Assembly: GCA_045660445.1 (NCBI GenBank)
Contig: JAZRDR010000016.1
Coordinates: 1-64,000, forward strand
Direction of reading: 5' to 3'
Length of the DNA stretch: 64,000 nucleotides
DNA from: Faeciplasma sp045660445
Lineage (GTDB): Bacteria; Bacillota; Clostridia; Oscillospirales; Ruminococcaceae
Of the stretch, positions 1 through 8,356 are shown one piece after another (within the stretch, counting starts at the first letter, position 1; each line of letters opens with the position of its first letter). The position numbers were made by a program, and so were the translations under genes. The notes under the pieces were generated by a model. It was not told the DNA's origin. It made no database searches and saw only the letters and a program-made list of their open reading frames with translations.

Positions 1-216
1 GTTGTGGAAGCCATCATACCAAGCAAACCACTCGATCGAAGAACCGGCTGCAGAAACCTCCTCAGCATCAGGCAAGGTGATACCAGCTGCTGCCAAGATT
101 GCTTCGGCATCTTCTGTGGAAAGGGTTACTTCAACGATCTGTCTTTTGTTGTCCTTACAACCCATGAGTGCGAAGACCATGAGCAAAACAAGAACAAGTG
201 CTAATAACCTTTTCAT
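1..216 (-). CDS. N-terminal part of a secreted lipoprotein (cut by window edge)
   Basis: The reverse strand from 216 to 1 reads without a stop for 72 codons, starting ATG behind a GGAGG Shine-Dalgarno. The N-terminus is a lipoprotein signal: Lys-Arg, a hydrophobic Leu/Val stretch, then the lipobox LMGC with Cys at about residue 20. The mature part visible here is acidic and Ala-rich and shows no domain I can name. The C-terminus lies outside the window. By type it could be the start of an extracellular solute-binding protein or a stand-alone surface lipoprotein; the function cannot be told from this part. A promoter lies upstream at 247-275. Confidence 0.7.
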   Translation of the reverse strand, partial: MKRLLALVLVLLMVFALMGCKDNKRQIVEVTLSTEDAEAILAAAGITLPDAEEVSAAGSSIEWFAWYDGFHN

Positions 217-246
217 AGTTACCTCCATAGTTTAGTTTGCTTTAAT

Positions 247-275
247 ATTATACAATAGAATATGTCAATTTTCAA
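247..275 (-). promoter_or_regulatory. Sigma-A promoter for the edge lipoprotein
   Basis: On the minus strand TTGAAA (270-275), a 17-base spacer and TATAAT (247-252) lie about 30 bases upstream of the lipoprotein start. I see no gene in 217-433 otherwise; it is AT-rich. Confidence 0.6.
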
Positions 276-409
276 TTATCTTTTCTTACAATAATTCAAT
301 AATCCTTTTATTACTATTTAACAATCTGCATATTAATAATCTTATATTGTTTGGATGGTAAGTTTCATTTTTTCACAAGAACGCCGTTGTATCCCCTTCT
401 AAAGCACAA

Positions 410-437
410 AATCCGCCCCTTTTCAGAAGCGGATCAA
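410..437 (-). terminator. Terminator after the radical SAM gene
   Basis: On the minus strand ATCCGC and GCGGAT flank an A-rich loop and are followed by TTTTG, starting right at the stop of the radical SAM gene. Confidence 0.55.
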
Positions 438-1375
438 TCCTTTTGATGTTTAATTCCTTGATAGCTTTGCCGTCTTGCAAGCTCTAGGTCTATTCCGTTT
501 AATACTGCGCGTTTGTCCATGCTCCACATGGGTGCTAAAAGAGTGCGTCTGTCGCCGTCGCCCGTAAGTCTGCCGATAGCGGTCTTAGGCGGCAAAACCT
601 CTAGCTGATCGCAAACAAGCGAGATATATTCATCCTTTTCCATTGTTTTAAACTCGCCACGAGAATATCGCTCAGCCATTTTCGTGCCCGAAATTATATG
701 CAAAAGATGGATCTTAACCTCCTGCGGTTTTAAGCGTGCAATCTCACTCGCCGTGTGCATCATATCGTCATAGCTTTCACCGGGAAGGCCGTTGATTATA
801 TGCACACCAAGGTTTATATTTCGCTCTCTCAACATTTCATAGCCGCGCAAAAAATCTTCAAAGCTGTGGCATCGATTGATTCTTTTTGCGGTTTCGTCGT
901 TTGCCGTCTGCAAGCCCAGCTCAACGGTTAAAAAAGTCTGCTTAGAGATTTTCGCCAAAAGCTCTGCCTTTTCCTTGTCGATGCAGTCAGCTCTTGTCGA
1001 GATGCTCAGTCCCACAACGGGCAATTCAAGCGCTGCATTATATATCCTTTCAAGCTCTTTAACGCTTGCGTGGGTGTTGGTTCCCGCCTGAAGATAAGCA
1101 ATACACTCGAAATCGCTCCATTTATTTATATAAAGCTTTTTGGTCTCTTCAAACTGATGCTTAAAGCTCTCGCTTGGGTCGCCTGCAAATTCACCCGACA
1201 AAGCACCCGAGCAATAGGTGCAGCCGCCCACGCCGCAAGTGCCGTCGCGATTTGGGCAGCCAAGCCCTGCATTAAGGGGGATCTTCACCGTCTTTTTTCC
1301 GAATAGTCGTTTATATTTGAAATCAAGAGTGTGAAAGCGTTTGTTCGTGTCGGAATAGGGGAAGGGGTTTATCAT
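434..1375 (-). CDS. Radical SAM protein of the TIGR01212 (YtqA/YhcC) family
   Basis: 313-residue protein. Near residues 40-56 it has the cysteine cluster of this family (GLGCPNRDGTCGVGGCTYC), where the last cysteines follow the CxxxxxxxCxxC spacing expected for the SAM-binding 4Fe-4S cluster. Downstream are ELGLQTANDETAKRINR and the GVHIINGLPGE motif typical of HemN/Elp3-like radical SAM TIM barrels. The family is widespread, and recent work links YtqA-type proteins to tRNA wobble modification; I treat that role as family knowledge, not shown here. The ATG overlaps the stop of the SH3-domain gene (ATGA), so it is translationally coupled as the last gene of a three-gene operon with the SH3 and MBOAT-like genes. 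Confidence 0.88.
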   Translation of the reverse strand: MINPFPYSDTNKRFHTLDFKYKRLFGKKTVKIPLNAGLGCPNRDGTCGVGGCTYCSGALSGEFAGDPSESFKHQFEETKKLYINKWSDFECIAYLQAGTNTHASVKELERIYNAALELPVVGLSISTRADCIDKEKAELLAKISKQTFLTVELGLQTANDETAKRINRCHSFEDFLRGYEMLRERNINLGVHIINGLPGESYDDMMHTASEIARLKPQEVKIHLLHIISGTKMAERYSRGEFKTMEKDEYISLVCDQLEVLPPKTAIGRLTGDGDRRTLLAPMWSMDKRAVLNGIDLELARRQSYQGIKHQKD

Positions 1376-2541
1376 TCTTCCTCCTCGTCGGGGACAACAA
1401 CGATATCTTCATCCTCGGATAGAGTCTCCTCATCGGAAACAGTCTCTTCCTCGTCATCGGGAGCTAAAGTAACGTCAGGCTCGGTAACGGTTTCGGTCAC
1501 CTCGGTTAAATATTCGCCATAGCAATAAGCCACACCGCCGTCGTAATAAATTGCTGCCCAGCCGTTCGGAAGCATTTCGATAACTCTTACCTCGGTTCCT
1601 GTTCTGAACTGTGTAATAACGTCGGAATCAGTCGAGGGAAGGGATCTGACGTTAAGCGATGAAGTTGTTATCATTATAAAGGATTCAGGCTCCTCGCCAT
1701 CGATAATGCTGACCGTAACGTCAGGAACCTCTTCGGGAGCTGAGTCTGTAAGATATTCGCCAAAGCAATAAGAAATCATACCGTTATAGTATATCTTTGC
1801 CCAGCCGTCTGACATCATCTCGATAACGTCAACAGCAGCACCTGCCTCGAAATATCCCATGATAGCAGAATCTGAAGATGGGAAGAGACGGATGTTAACA
1901 GTTGCGGTTGCATAAAGAGTATAGGTTTCGGGAATGGTTACCTCGGTTTCAGAGGTTGTGGGGGATTCAGTTGTATCAGGAGTTGTTGTAGTGGCTTCAG
2001 TGGTGGTAGCCTCTGTCGTGGTGACTATCGGCTCTGTAACAACAGGATCGTCAGGCAGGACGATCTCCTCGTCGGGAGCTTCCTGCGAGGGTGCTTCGGG
2101 AGCATCTATAAATCCAAGCCACGCACCAAGCTTTTGGATCCCCTCTTTAAAAGGAAGGGTTTCGTTATATATCTTGTCAAGCTGTTCAAAATAGCTTCCG
2201 TCGATAACGGTTTCGGAGTTGAACTTGACTGTAAACATCTCTTCAATATCACCGCGGGAGACGAAGCCAAAGCTAAGCGACGCTATAACGATTATCACAA
2301 GGGGCAAAGCAAGGCTTAAAAAATTAAACTTATCAGCCTTTGATTCACGGCCGAGGTCTTGCAAAAGATGGTCAGCCTCGTGAGATTTTAAGCTTGCCGC
2401 ACGGCTGAATTTTAAATCAAATTCATCGCCTTTTTTGCCGATCTCAAACTTCGGAACTTCGGGCTTGACGACCGCTTCGGCCTGCTTTTCGGGTGCAGAC
2501 ACAGGACTATCCTGCGGCTTTTGCTTTTTCTTTTTTGCCAT
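1372..2541 (-). CDS. Membrane-anchored protein with AlgX/DHHW-like stub and two SH3b domains
   Basis: 389 residues. The N-terminus (1-75) is charged and cytoplasmic (starts with KKKKQK). One transmembrane segment follows at about 76-96. The next 50 residues (VIDGSYFEQLDKIYNETLPF) resemble the stretch just after the membrane anchor in AlgX/AlgJ-type DHHW proteins, which normally continue into an SGNH-like domain; here that domain is absent. Instead there is a Thr/Glu linker (about 165-205) and two bacterial SH3 repeats (about 207-265 and 287-350, each with VNIR/LNVR, SDGWAKIYYNG-type cores and YCYGEYL ends), then an acidic tail. SH3b domains usually bind cell-wall peptides. It lies 26 bases after the MBOAT-like gene and overlaps the radical SAM gene by 4 bases. 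SD AAAGGAG supports the ATG. Confidence 0.75.
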   Translation of the reverse strand: MAKKKKQKPQDSPVSAPEKQAEAVVKPEVPKFEIGKKGDEFDLKFSRAASLKSHEADHLLQDLGRESKADKFNFLSLALPLVIIVIASLSFGFVSRGDIEEMFTVKFNSETVIDGSYFEQLDKIYNETLPFKEGIQKLGAWLGFIDAPEAPSQEAPDEEIVLPDDPVVTEPIVTTTEATTTEATTTTPDTTESPTTSETEVTIPETYTLYATATVNIRLFPSSDSAIMGYFEAGAAVDVIEMMSDGWAKIYYNGMISYCFGEYLTDSAPEEVPDVTVSIIDGEEPESFIMITTSSLNVRSLPSTDSDVITQFRTGTEVRVIEMLPNGWAAIYYDGGVAYCYGEYLTEVTETVTEPDVTLAPDDEEETVSDEETLSEDEDIVVVPDEEEE

Positions 2542-2567
2542 AAGACTTTGCTCCTTTCTTTAAAATT

Positions 2568-3869
2568 TTATATTGCAGATACCATTGCAACAGTGGAGAT
2601 TATTAGCAAAATAACGGTCATAACTGCACTTGCAGCGCGTGTTATCGAATATGCCCTCTCGCTCGATGCCATTTTTTCGCGAACGAAGGTGTATATCCAT
2701 TTATAAATAGGTGTTATGCTTATAACGGCAAGCGCAAGCCAGAAGAGCGAACGCATAACCTCGGAATATAAAGCGCGGGAAATATCGAAATCATAGGCGG
2801 ATTTATTAAGCGACAAAACAAAGTCGCCAAAGCCATCGATCGAGGAAACGCCCAAAATGAAGTATCCCGCGATCAAAACAACTGCTGTTAAAACACCGTC
2901 GGCAAAGGTTTTGGTTTCGCTTAAGCTTTCGATCATCATTGCAAGTGCCAAAAGTGTGAGGAATGCGCACGCACCCGAGCCAATGCCGAAGCAAGCTCCA
3001 ACGATAAGCGACATTAAAACAAGCTGCCAAGCGCTCTTTTTGCCCGAAAAGTTCTTTTTGATGATATACTTTCCGCCGTAATAGAAATCACCGACGTGGT
3101 CGGTCACTGTGCTTTGCAAGCCAACAAAGGCAACCTCGTTCGGCAAGGATATGCCGCCCATAAGGGCAAGGCCCGAGGACATTTCGCAGAAGCCGATTAT
3201 TACAATATACATTTCAACAGCAGATGCCGCAATAAGCGCAATTTGATTCATCCAAGGACTTACACCGTTTAAAACAGCGGCTTCACACACACGCTCGAGC
3301 GCGAAGCCCAAAACCGTAACTCTTGCCAGGCCGAAGATAAAGCCTTCAAGGCCGTGTGCGGTTTTTGCAAGGGTCATATTGCGGGATTTGATATCATCTC
3401 TTACCAAAGAGTATTCAACCAAAGGCGAGATGAGGATGAATTCGTATGAAATTAAGTATACTGCAAGGCTTAAAAAGTCGGTCTCGGCATCAAGGCCGTT
3501 TTTAACCTCGTTCAGATATAAAAGACATCTTGCCGCAAAGAGCAAAAATCCGATCTGACAGACTGCACCAAGAACTGTTTCAGCCCTGCCCAAGCCGATA
3601 ACGCACAAAAGTGCACATATCAAGGCAACAGCTCCGCCCAAGGTGTGAAGCGCTTTTGAATATTTTTTCGACATCATTCTTGCCACAAAGTATACTGCGA
3701 ATATGGGCAGGATGATGAGCGCATAATAAAGCTGTCTGCCCCAGCAGATAAAAACGAGTGACGAAATTACGCTGACGGCATTTTTCTCCCAAGGTTCACG
3801 GAATATGAACAAAAGCGTTAATACGATCGGCAAAAACGCAAAAACAAACAAAATGTCGGTATAGAGCAA
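2568..3869 (-). CDS. MBOAT-family membrane protein lacking the catalytic histidines
   Basis: 433 residues from a TTG start at 3869, which has an AAGGAG Shine-Dalgarno 8 bases upstream. An in-frame ATG further out at 3938 is unlikely because the promoter -10 lies inside that extension. The protein has about 10-12 hydrophobic segments. It matches the MBOAT/AlgI/DltB fold over its length: FLPIVL and ISSLVFICWG at the N-terminus, PLVEYSLVRDDIKSRNMTL in the middle, and EMYIVIIGFCEMSSGLALM where AlgI has QLYLDFSGYSDMAIGLGLM. Where acyltransferases carry FWRRWHISL it has DHVGDFYYGG (about 255-264), and GLWHGA is replaced by GIGSGA (about 292-297), so both conserved His are gone. It probably forms a membrane partner, transporter or scaffold and not an O-acyltransferase. 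It is followed by the AlgX-remnant/SH3 gene, mirroring the usual MBOAT-AlgX pairing. Confidence 0.72.
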   Translation of the reverse strand: MLYTDILFVFAFLPIVLTLLFIFREPWEKNAVSVISSLVFICWGRQLYYALIILPIFAVYFVARMMSKKYSKALHTLGGAVALICALLCVIGLGRAETVLGAVCQIGFLLFAARCLLYLNEVKNGLDAETDFLSLAVYLISYEFILISPLVEYSLVRDDIKSRNMTLAKTAHGLEGFIFGLARVTVLGFALERVCEAAVLNGVSPWMNQIALIAASAVEMYIVIIGFCEMSSGLALMGGISLPNEVAFVGLQSTVTDHVGDFYYGGKYIIKKNFSGKKSAWQLVLMSLIVGACFGIGSGACAFLTLLALAMMIESLSETKTFADGVLTAVVLIAGYFILGVSSIDGFGDFVLSLNKSAYDFDISRALYSEVMRSLFWLALAVISITPIYKWIYTFVREKMASSERAYSITRAASAVMTVILLIISTVAMVSAI

Positions 3870-3909
3870 GAAAAACGCTCCTTTCTTTAATGTTGGTTTG
3901 TTAACAAGC

Positions 3910-3938
3910 ATTATATCACACCGTATTATTTTTATCAA
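3910..3938 (-). promoter_or_regulatory. Sigma-A promoter of the MBOAT-like/SH3/radical SAM operon
   Basis: Minus strand TTGATA (3933-3938), 17 bases, TATAAT (3910-3915), with TGTGA before the -10. It decides the downstream TTG start at 3869. Confidence 0.75.
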
Positions 3939-4082
3939 GGGCGGACAGAACTTACCTTGCTATCCCCTCGAAAAATTCCGTGTTCTTTCATACAGTTTTC
4001 ACACAGCGGGATATAATAAGACTTGTAAATCTAAGCGGCGCGTGCCGTTTTAAAGCGAATACATTTATCTGGAGGTCGTTTT

Positions 4083-5573
4083 ATGACTGATTTTAACGAT
4101 ATCAACCAAAACAACGAAAGCGAAAACAAACTCGAACAAAAGCCCGAATCTCCCATCGAGGTGACTTATGAACAGGCAGGCGAAAACGAGATCAAGACCG
4201 AGCCTGTTAACGATCGTCCTGCTGACAGCAACAGAGGAAGCGCCGAGTATAATTATACTCGCAATGCCAGCTCTTCGGGACATGATTATTCCAATCGTAA
4301 CATTCCCTATTATTCTAATTCAAATGAATATGTCTATTCTCCCGAGACTCCTAAAAAATCGTCAAACGGCGGCAAGATAGCGCTTGCGCTTATCTCCATC
4401 GTTTTGGGCATATTTGTTGTGGCTGTCGGCTCGATAAGTGCATTTATTGCCGTCACCGGATATGACCCCACAACATCCAACGAAATAAACGTTGTCGATC
4501 AGGATAAGACTGAAAAGGATGACGAGCACACCGATATTCCCGGTGTAGATATTCCCGGCGAAAACGACCCCGTTGTTTCTGAAAAAGAACCTTCTGAAGA
4601 TTCTCAGCCCACTGAAATCGACACAAACAGAAGCTATCCTACCCTTGAACAGCTTGCAACTCCCGAGGATGCTTTGACATTACCTGATATATATGATAAG
4701 GTTGCACCCTCTGTTGTCGGTGTTTCCTGCACACTTGACCGTTCAAGTGCAACAGGCACCGGAATCATCATCAGCGAGGATGGATATATCATCACCAATG
4801 CTCACGTTGTTGAAGATGCCGTGTCCGTCATCATCGTCGACCAGGAAATGAACGAATATGACGCTGTTGTCATCGGCGCTGACTCTCAGACCGACCTTGC
4901 AGTTTTAAAGATCGAGGCTTCGGGACTTGCTGCTTGTGAATTCGGCAAATCGGGCGAGCTTAGAATCGGCGAGCTTGCAATTGCCATCGGCAACCCCTTG
5001 GGCTTCGAGCTTTACGGAACCATGACAAGCGGTATCATTTCAGGTCTTAACAGAACCATCACCATCGGCGAAAACGAAATGACACTTATTCAAACAAACG
5101 CATCCATTAACAGCGGTAACTCTGGCGGTCCGTTGATCGACGCTTATGGAAGAGTTATCGGAATCACCTCCGCAAAGGTTGCATCGACCTATGGCGAGGG
5201 TTTGGGCTTTGCTATCCCGATCGATGAAGCACTTCCCATCATCGAAGACCTTATGAAGCACGGTTACGTAACCGGCAGACCGATGATCGGCGTTTCGGGT
5301 GAGGATATTACCTCTATCATGTCGATGTATTACCGTTTGCCTCAGGGTGTATACGTTCGCTTTGTAACTCCCGAATCTGCTGCAGAAATTGCAGGAATCA
5401 AGGCCGGCGACATCATCATCGGCATTCAGGGCGAATCCATCACCACAATGAACGAGCTTAACAACATCAAGAATCAATACTCTGCCGGCGATACCATCAC
5501 CTTGACCATCTATCGTGACGGCGTTAACATGGACGTTGACCTTGTTTTAGGCGAGGCTACGACCAACGAATAA
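4083..5573 (+). CDS. HtrA/DegP-family membrane-anchored serine protease with PDZ domain
   Basis: 496 residues. A hydrophilic, disordered cytoplasmic N-terminus (1-96) is followed by one transmembrane helix (about 97-122), an acidic Pro-rich linker, then a trypsin-like S1C protease domain (about 205-385) and one PDZ domain (about 395-490). The triad is visible: His in ITNAHVV (about 241), Asp in SQTDLAVLKI and Ser in NSGNSGGPL (about 347). Such proteins degrade or chaperone misfolded proteins on the outer face of the membrane. SD GGAGG lies 8 bases before the ATG. It is monocistronic, with TATAAT near 4012-4017 upstream and a strong terminator after it. A second, unrelated trypsin-like protease occurs at 61705. 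Confidence 0.9.
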   Translation: MTDFNDINQNNESENKLEQKPESPIEVTYEQAGENEIKTEPVNDRPADSNRGSAEYNYTRNASSSGHDYSNRNIPYYSNSNEYVYSPETPKKSSNGGKIALALISIVLGIFVVAVGSISAFIAVTGYDPTTSNEINVVDQDKTEKDDEHTDIPGVDIPGENDPVVSEKEPSEDSQPTEIDTNRSYPTLEQLATPEDALTLPDIYDKVAPSVVGVSCTLDRSSATGTGIIISEDGYIITNAHVVEDAVSVIIVDQEMNEYDAVVIGADSQTDLAVLKIEASGLAACEFGKSGELRIGELAIAIGNPLGFELYGTMTSGIISGLNRTITIGENEMTLIQTNASINSGNSGGPLIDAYGRVIGITSAKVASTYGEGLGFAIPIDEALPIIEDLMKHGYVTGRPMIGVSGEDITSIMSMYYRLPQGVYVRFVTPESAAEIAGIKAGDIIIGIQGESITTMNELNNIKNQYSAGDTITLTIYRDGVNMDVDLVLGEATTNE

Positions 5574-5680
5574 TGCGTTTTAAAGCGTCTGCGCGCAAGC
5601 AATGCAGTCGCAAGAGCTTATGGAACGCCCCTACATTAACATTACCAACCGTGTGTTGTGATTTTTTCCTTTCCTAAGAA

Positions 5681-5713
5681 AACTCCCCCGAGCGATTCGG
5701 GGGAGTTTTTTTG
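5681..5713 (+). terminator. Terminator of the HtrA gene
   Basis: Perfect AACTCCCCC / GGGGGAGTT stem with a 9-base loop, ending in seven T. Confidence 0.9.
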
Positions 5714-5739
5714 TTGGGATAAAGGGAGGATTTTTGTAC

Positions 5740-5943
5740 TTAATCTTCTGTAAACTCAAATATATCATTAGGAGTGCAGTTAAACAACAGACACATAGCT
5801 TCGATGTTTTCATATCGAATTGATTTTGTTTCGTTATTTATCATCTTACTGAAATTCTGATAGCTCATGCCGAGCTGTTTGTAAAGCCAATACTTTGTCT
5901 TGCCGTTTTCAGCAAGAAGCTCTTTAACTCTTAATTTTATCAT
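5740..5943 (-). CDS. Small XRE-family (Cro/CI-type) regulator
   Basis: 67 residues, essentially a single helix-turn-helix domain (KTKYWLYKQLGMSYQNFSKM as helices 2-3). The start at 5943 is chosen because GGAGAAG lies 7 bases upstream; an ATG 15 bases further out lacks a ribosome binding site. It is divergent from the SLOG-domain gene at 6052 with 108 bases between starts. The palindromes in that interval are the likely binding sites, so it probably represses the SLOG promoter and perhaps itself. The same arrangement recurs at 15445-16048. Confidence 0.8.
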   Translation of the reverse strand: MIKLRVKELLAENGKTKYWLYKQLGMSYQNFSKMINNETKSIRYENIEAMCLLFNCTPNDIFEFTED

Positions 5944-5996
5944 AAGATACTTCTCCATTACTCATTTTTTGATTAGATAGTATCTTATTATTTCTG

Positions 5997-6036
5997 TTTA
6001 CATATAGACTATTACATTATATAATCTAATAGTCTA
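5997..6036 (+). promoter_or_regulatory. SLOG-gene promoter with inverted-repeat operator around the -10
   Basis: TTTACA (5997-6002), 17 bases, TATAAT (6020-6025). A perfect 10-bp inverted repeat, TAGACTATTA (6005-6014) and TAATAGTCTA (6027-6036), has one arm in the spacer and the other just after the -10. A second smaller palindrome AGATAGTATCT lies near 5975-5985, on the regulator's side. Confidence 0.8.
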
Positions 6037-6051
6037 CAAGGAGATGATTAC

Positions 6052-6519
6052 ATGAAAGATAAAACCTGTTGTTTTACAGGACACAGAGACATTCCAGAGC
6101 ATGAACGTGAAAAAGTGAAAAAGCTCTTGTTGTTTACAATCGAAAAGCTTATCGAGCGCGGTGTGATATTTTTCGGCTCGGGCGGTGCATTGGGGTTTGA
6201 TACCTTAGCGGCACAAGCTGTGCTTGAGCTGAAACAAAAATATCCACAAATCAAGCTTATAATGGTTTATCCCTGCAAAGACCAAACTGCGTTTTGGAGT
6301 GAAAAGGATATCGCTGAATATAATCGCATAAAAGCCGCAAGTGATAAGGTTGTTTACACATCGGAAAAGTACGATAAATCATGTATGTTTAAGCGCAACA
6401 GACATTTAGTTAACCACAGCGGTTATTGTGTTTGTTATTTAACCAGACAAACAGGCGGCACAGCATATACCGTGAGATATGCAAAAGAAAATGGCTTAGC
6501 AATTATAAATCTTGCATAA
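6052..6519 (+). CDS. SLOG-superfamily protein (DUF1273/YspA-like)
   Basis: 155 residues. Starts with KTCCFTGHRDI, the N-terminal strand and turn typical of DUF1273/YoqJ/YspA proteins; GSGGALGFDTLAAQ is the glycine-rich nucleotide-binding turn of the SLOG (Rossmann-like) fold, and the C-terminus TGGTAYTVRYAKENGLAIINL is the last strand-helix pair. SLOG proteins are thought to bind nucleotides or their derivatives and often sit in signalling or conflict systems; the ligand is unknown here. Divergent from an XRE regulator, monocistronic, with a bidirectional terminator shared with aspS. SD AAGGAG. Confidence 0.82.
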   Translation: MKDKTCCFTGHRDIPEHEREKVKKLLLFTIEKLIERGVIFFGSGGALGFDTLAAQAVLELKQKYPQIKLIMVYPCKDQTAFWSEKDIAEYNRIKAASDKVVYTSEKYDKSCMFKRNRHLVNHSGYCVCYLTRQTGGTAYTVRYAKENGLAIINLA

Positions 6520-6548
6520 AAAAGGCGACCCCACAGGGTCGCCCAATT
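6520..6548. terminator. Bidirectional terminator between the SLOG gene and aspS
   Basis: GGCGACCC (6524-6531) / GGGTCGCC (6536-6543) stem with A-rich and T-rich flanks, usable from both sides. Confidence 0.8.
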
Positions 6549-6550
6549 TA

Positions 6551-8323
6551 TTACTTCTCAATATCAACCTTAATGTGAAGGTCCTTAAGCTGAACGTCGT
6601 CAACAACAGCGGGGCAAGCACTCATCAATTCGCTTGCATTCTGAACCTTCGGGAAGGCCAAAACGTCACGCAAGCTGTCAGCACCGCACAAGAGCATTGC
6701 AAGTCTGTCAAGGCCCAAGCCCAAGCCGCCGTGCGGAGGAGCACCGTACTTATAAGCCTCAACCAAGAAGCCGAACTTAGCTTCGATCTCTTCATCAGAC
6801 ATGCCCAAAGAACGGAACATCTTCTGCTGAAGCTCGCAGTTATTGATTCTAATAGATCCCGAGCAAAGCTCAACACCGTTAAGAACAAGGTCATAACACT
6901 TGGCTCTTACTGCGCCGGGGTCGGTGTCAAGATATTCTAAGCACTCGTCCAAAGGCATTGTGAAGGGATGGTGCATAGCATCCCAATTTCCTGTTTCTTC
7001 GTTATATTCAAAGAAGGGCATCTCAACGATCCACAAGAGGTTGTATTTGTCCTTGGGGATGATATCAAGCTTCTTGGCAACGATAAGTCTGAGTGCGCCC
7101 AAAACGGGAAGAACGACCTTGTTCTTGTCAGCAACGATGAGTACAACGTCGCCCTTTTCAGCGCCAAGCTTGGAGATGATCGCATCAAGCTCGCCCTCTT
7201 TAAGGAACTTTGCAAACGAGCAGTTAGGCTCGTCATCAACCCAGCGGATGTATGCGAGTCCCTTTGCGCCGATTCCCTTTGCGTGTTCGGTAAGCTTGTC
7301 GATTTCCTTTCTTGTATATACGTTTGCAGCGTTCTTTGCAACGATCGCACGGACAGAGCCGCCTGCTTCAATAGCACTCTTGAATACAACAAAGTCAACG
7401 TCCTTAACGGTTTCGCTAAGATCATTAATTTCCATGCCAAAGCGAGTGTCGGGCTTATCCGAGCCATAGAGGTTCATAGCATCTGCAAAGGTAAGTCTGG
7501 GCAAAGGAGTTTCAATGTCCAAGCCCTTAACCTCTTTAAAGAGGCGCTTCATATAACCTTCGCACATTCCCAAAATGTCCTCAACGTCAACGAAGGACAT
7601 TTCAAGGTCGATCTGAGTGAATTCGGGCTGACGGTCAGCACGCAAGTCCTCGTCTCTGAAGCAGCGTGCAAGCTGAATGTAACGGTCAAATCCGGAAACC
7701 ATCAAAAGCTGCTTATAGATCTGAGGGGACTGAGGAAGAGCATAGAACTTACCCTCGTGAACTCTTGAAGGAACCAAATAGTCACGCGCACCTTCGGGAG
7801 TGGATCTGATCATCATGGGAGTTTCGATCTCTACGAAATCGTTTTCATAGAAGTAATCGCGTGTTACTCTTGCGATCTTGTGACGCATAAGGATATTCTG
7901 TGTAAGCTCCTGATTTCTAAGGTCTAAATAGCGATATTTAAGCTTAAGCTCGTCGTTGACCTTCGCGGAGTTTGCAACTTCAAAGGGAGTTGTCTGAGCT
8001 TTAGAAAGGATTCTAAGCTCGGTTACTCTGATTTCAACGGTACCGGTCTTGATTTCCTTGTTGATGCTTTCTCTGGGGGTAACGTTACCCTTAGCAATAA
8101 TAACGTATTCGTTTCTAATTGTGCTTGCTTTTTCAAAAACGTCGCGTGCGGTGTCATCGCCAAATGCAAGCTGAACGATACCTGTGCGGTCTCTAAGGTC
8201 GATGAAGATGAGGTTTCCAAGGTCTCTTATCTTCTGAACGAAGCCGCAAACCACAACCTCGCAGGGGGTGAGGGGAATTTCTGCACAGTAATGTGTGCGG
8301 CGCAAATTGCCCATTGTTTCCAT
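6551..8323 (-). CDS. aspS: Aspartyl-tRNA synthetase
   Basis: 590 residues, the normal length for the bacterial class IIb enzyme. It has an N-terminal OB-fold anticodon-binding domain (about 1-115), the catalytic core with motif 2 (FRDEDLRADRQPEFTQ) and motif 3 (GLGLGLDRLAML) and the GAD insertion (about 290-420) characteristic of bacterial AspRS. It charges tRNA-Asp; whether it is discriminating cannot be read here. It is 33 bases downstream of hisS and almost certainly in the same T-box-controlled transcript. SD AAAGGAG supports 8323 over the ATG three codons later. Confidence 0.95.
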   Translation of the reverse strand: METMGNLRRTHYCAEIPLTPCEVVVCGFVQKIRDLGNLIFIDLRDRTGIVQLAFGDDTARDVFEKASTIRNEYVIIAKGNVTPRESINKEIKTGTVEIRVTELRILSKAQTTPFEVANSAKVNDELKLKYRYLDLRNQELTQNILMRHKIARVTRDYFYENDFVEIETPMMIRSTPEGARDYLVPSRVHEGKFYALPQSPQIYKQLLMVSGFDRYIQLARCFRDEDLRADRQPEFTQIDLEMSFVDVEDILGMCEGYMKRLFKEVKGLDIETPLPRLTFADAMNLYGSDKPDTRFGMEINDLSETVKDVDFVVFKSAIEAGGSVRAIVAKNAANVYTRKEIDKLTEHAKGIGAKGLAYIRWVDDEPNCSFAKFLKEGELDAIISKLGAEKGDVVLIVADKNKVVLPVLGALRLIVAKKLDIIPKDKYNLLWIVEMPFFEYNEETGNWDAMHHPFTMPLDECLEYLDTDPGAVRAKCYDLVLNGVELCSGSIRINNCELQQKMFRSLGMSDEEIEAKFGFLVEAYKYGAPPHGGLGLGLDRLAMLLCGADSLRDVLAFPKVQNASELMSACPAVVDDVQLKDLHIKVDIEK

Positions 8324-8356
8324 AGTTTTATTTCTCCTTTATAATAATTTCTTTCT

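Noticed and set aside
1934..2194. Val/Ser-rich frame opposite the SH3-protein linker; a similar one at 36952-37317
   Set aside because: Both are the complement of low-complexity Thr/Glu repeats, which gives Val/Ser runs by chance.
3870..3938. The upstream ATG at 3938 as start of the MBOAT-like protein
   Set aside because: A consensus promoter overlaps this stretch, and a TTG at 3869 has a good Shine-Dalgarno.
6900..7768. Two long plus-strand frames inside aspS
   Set aside because: They lie opposite a fully conserved synthetase and lack initiation signals and domains.
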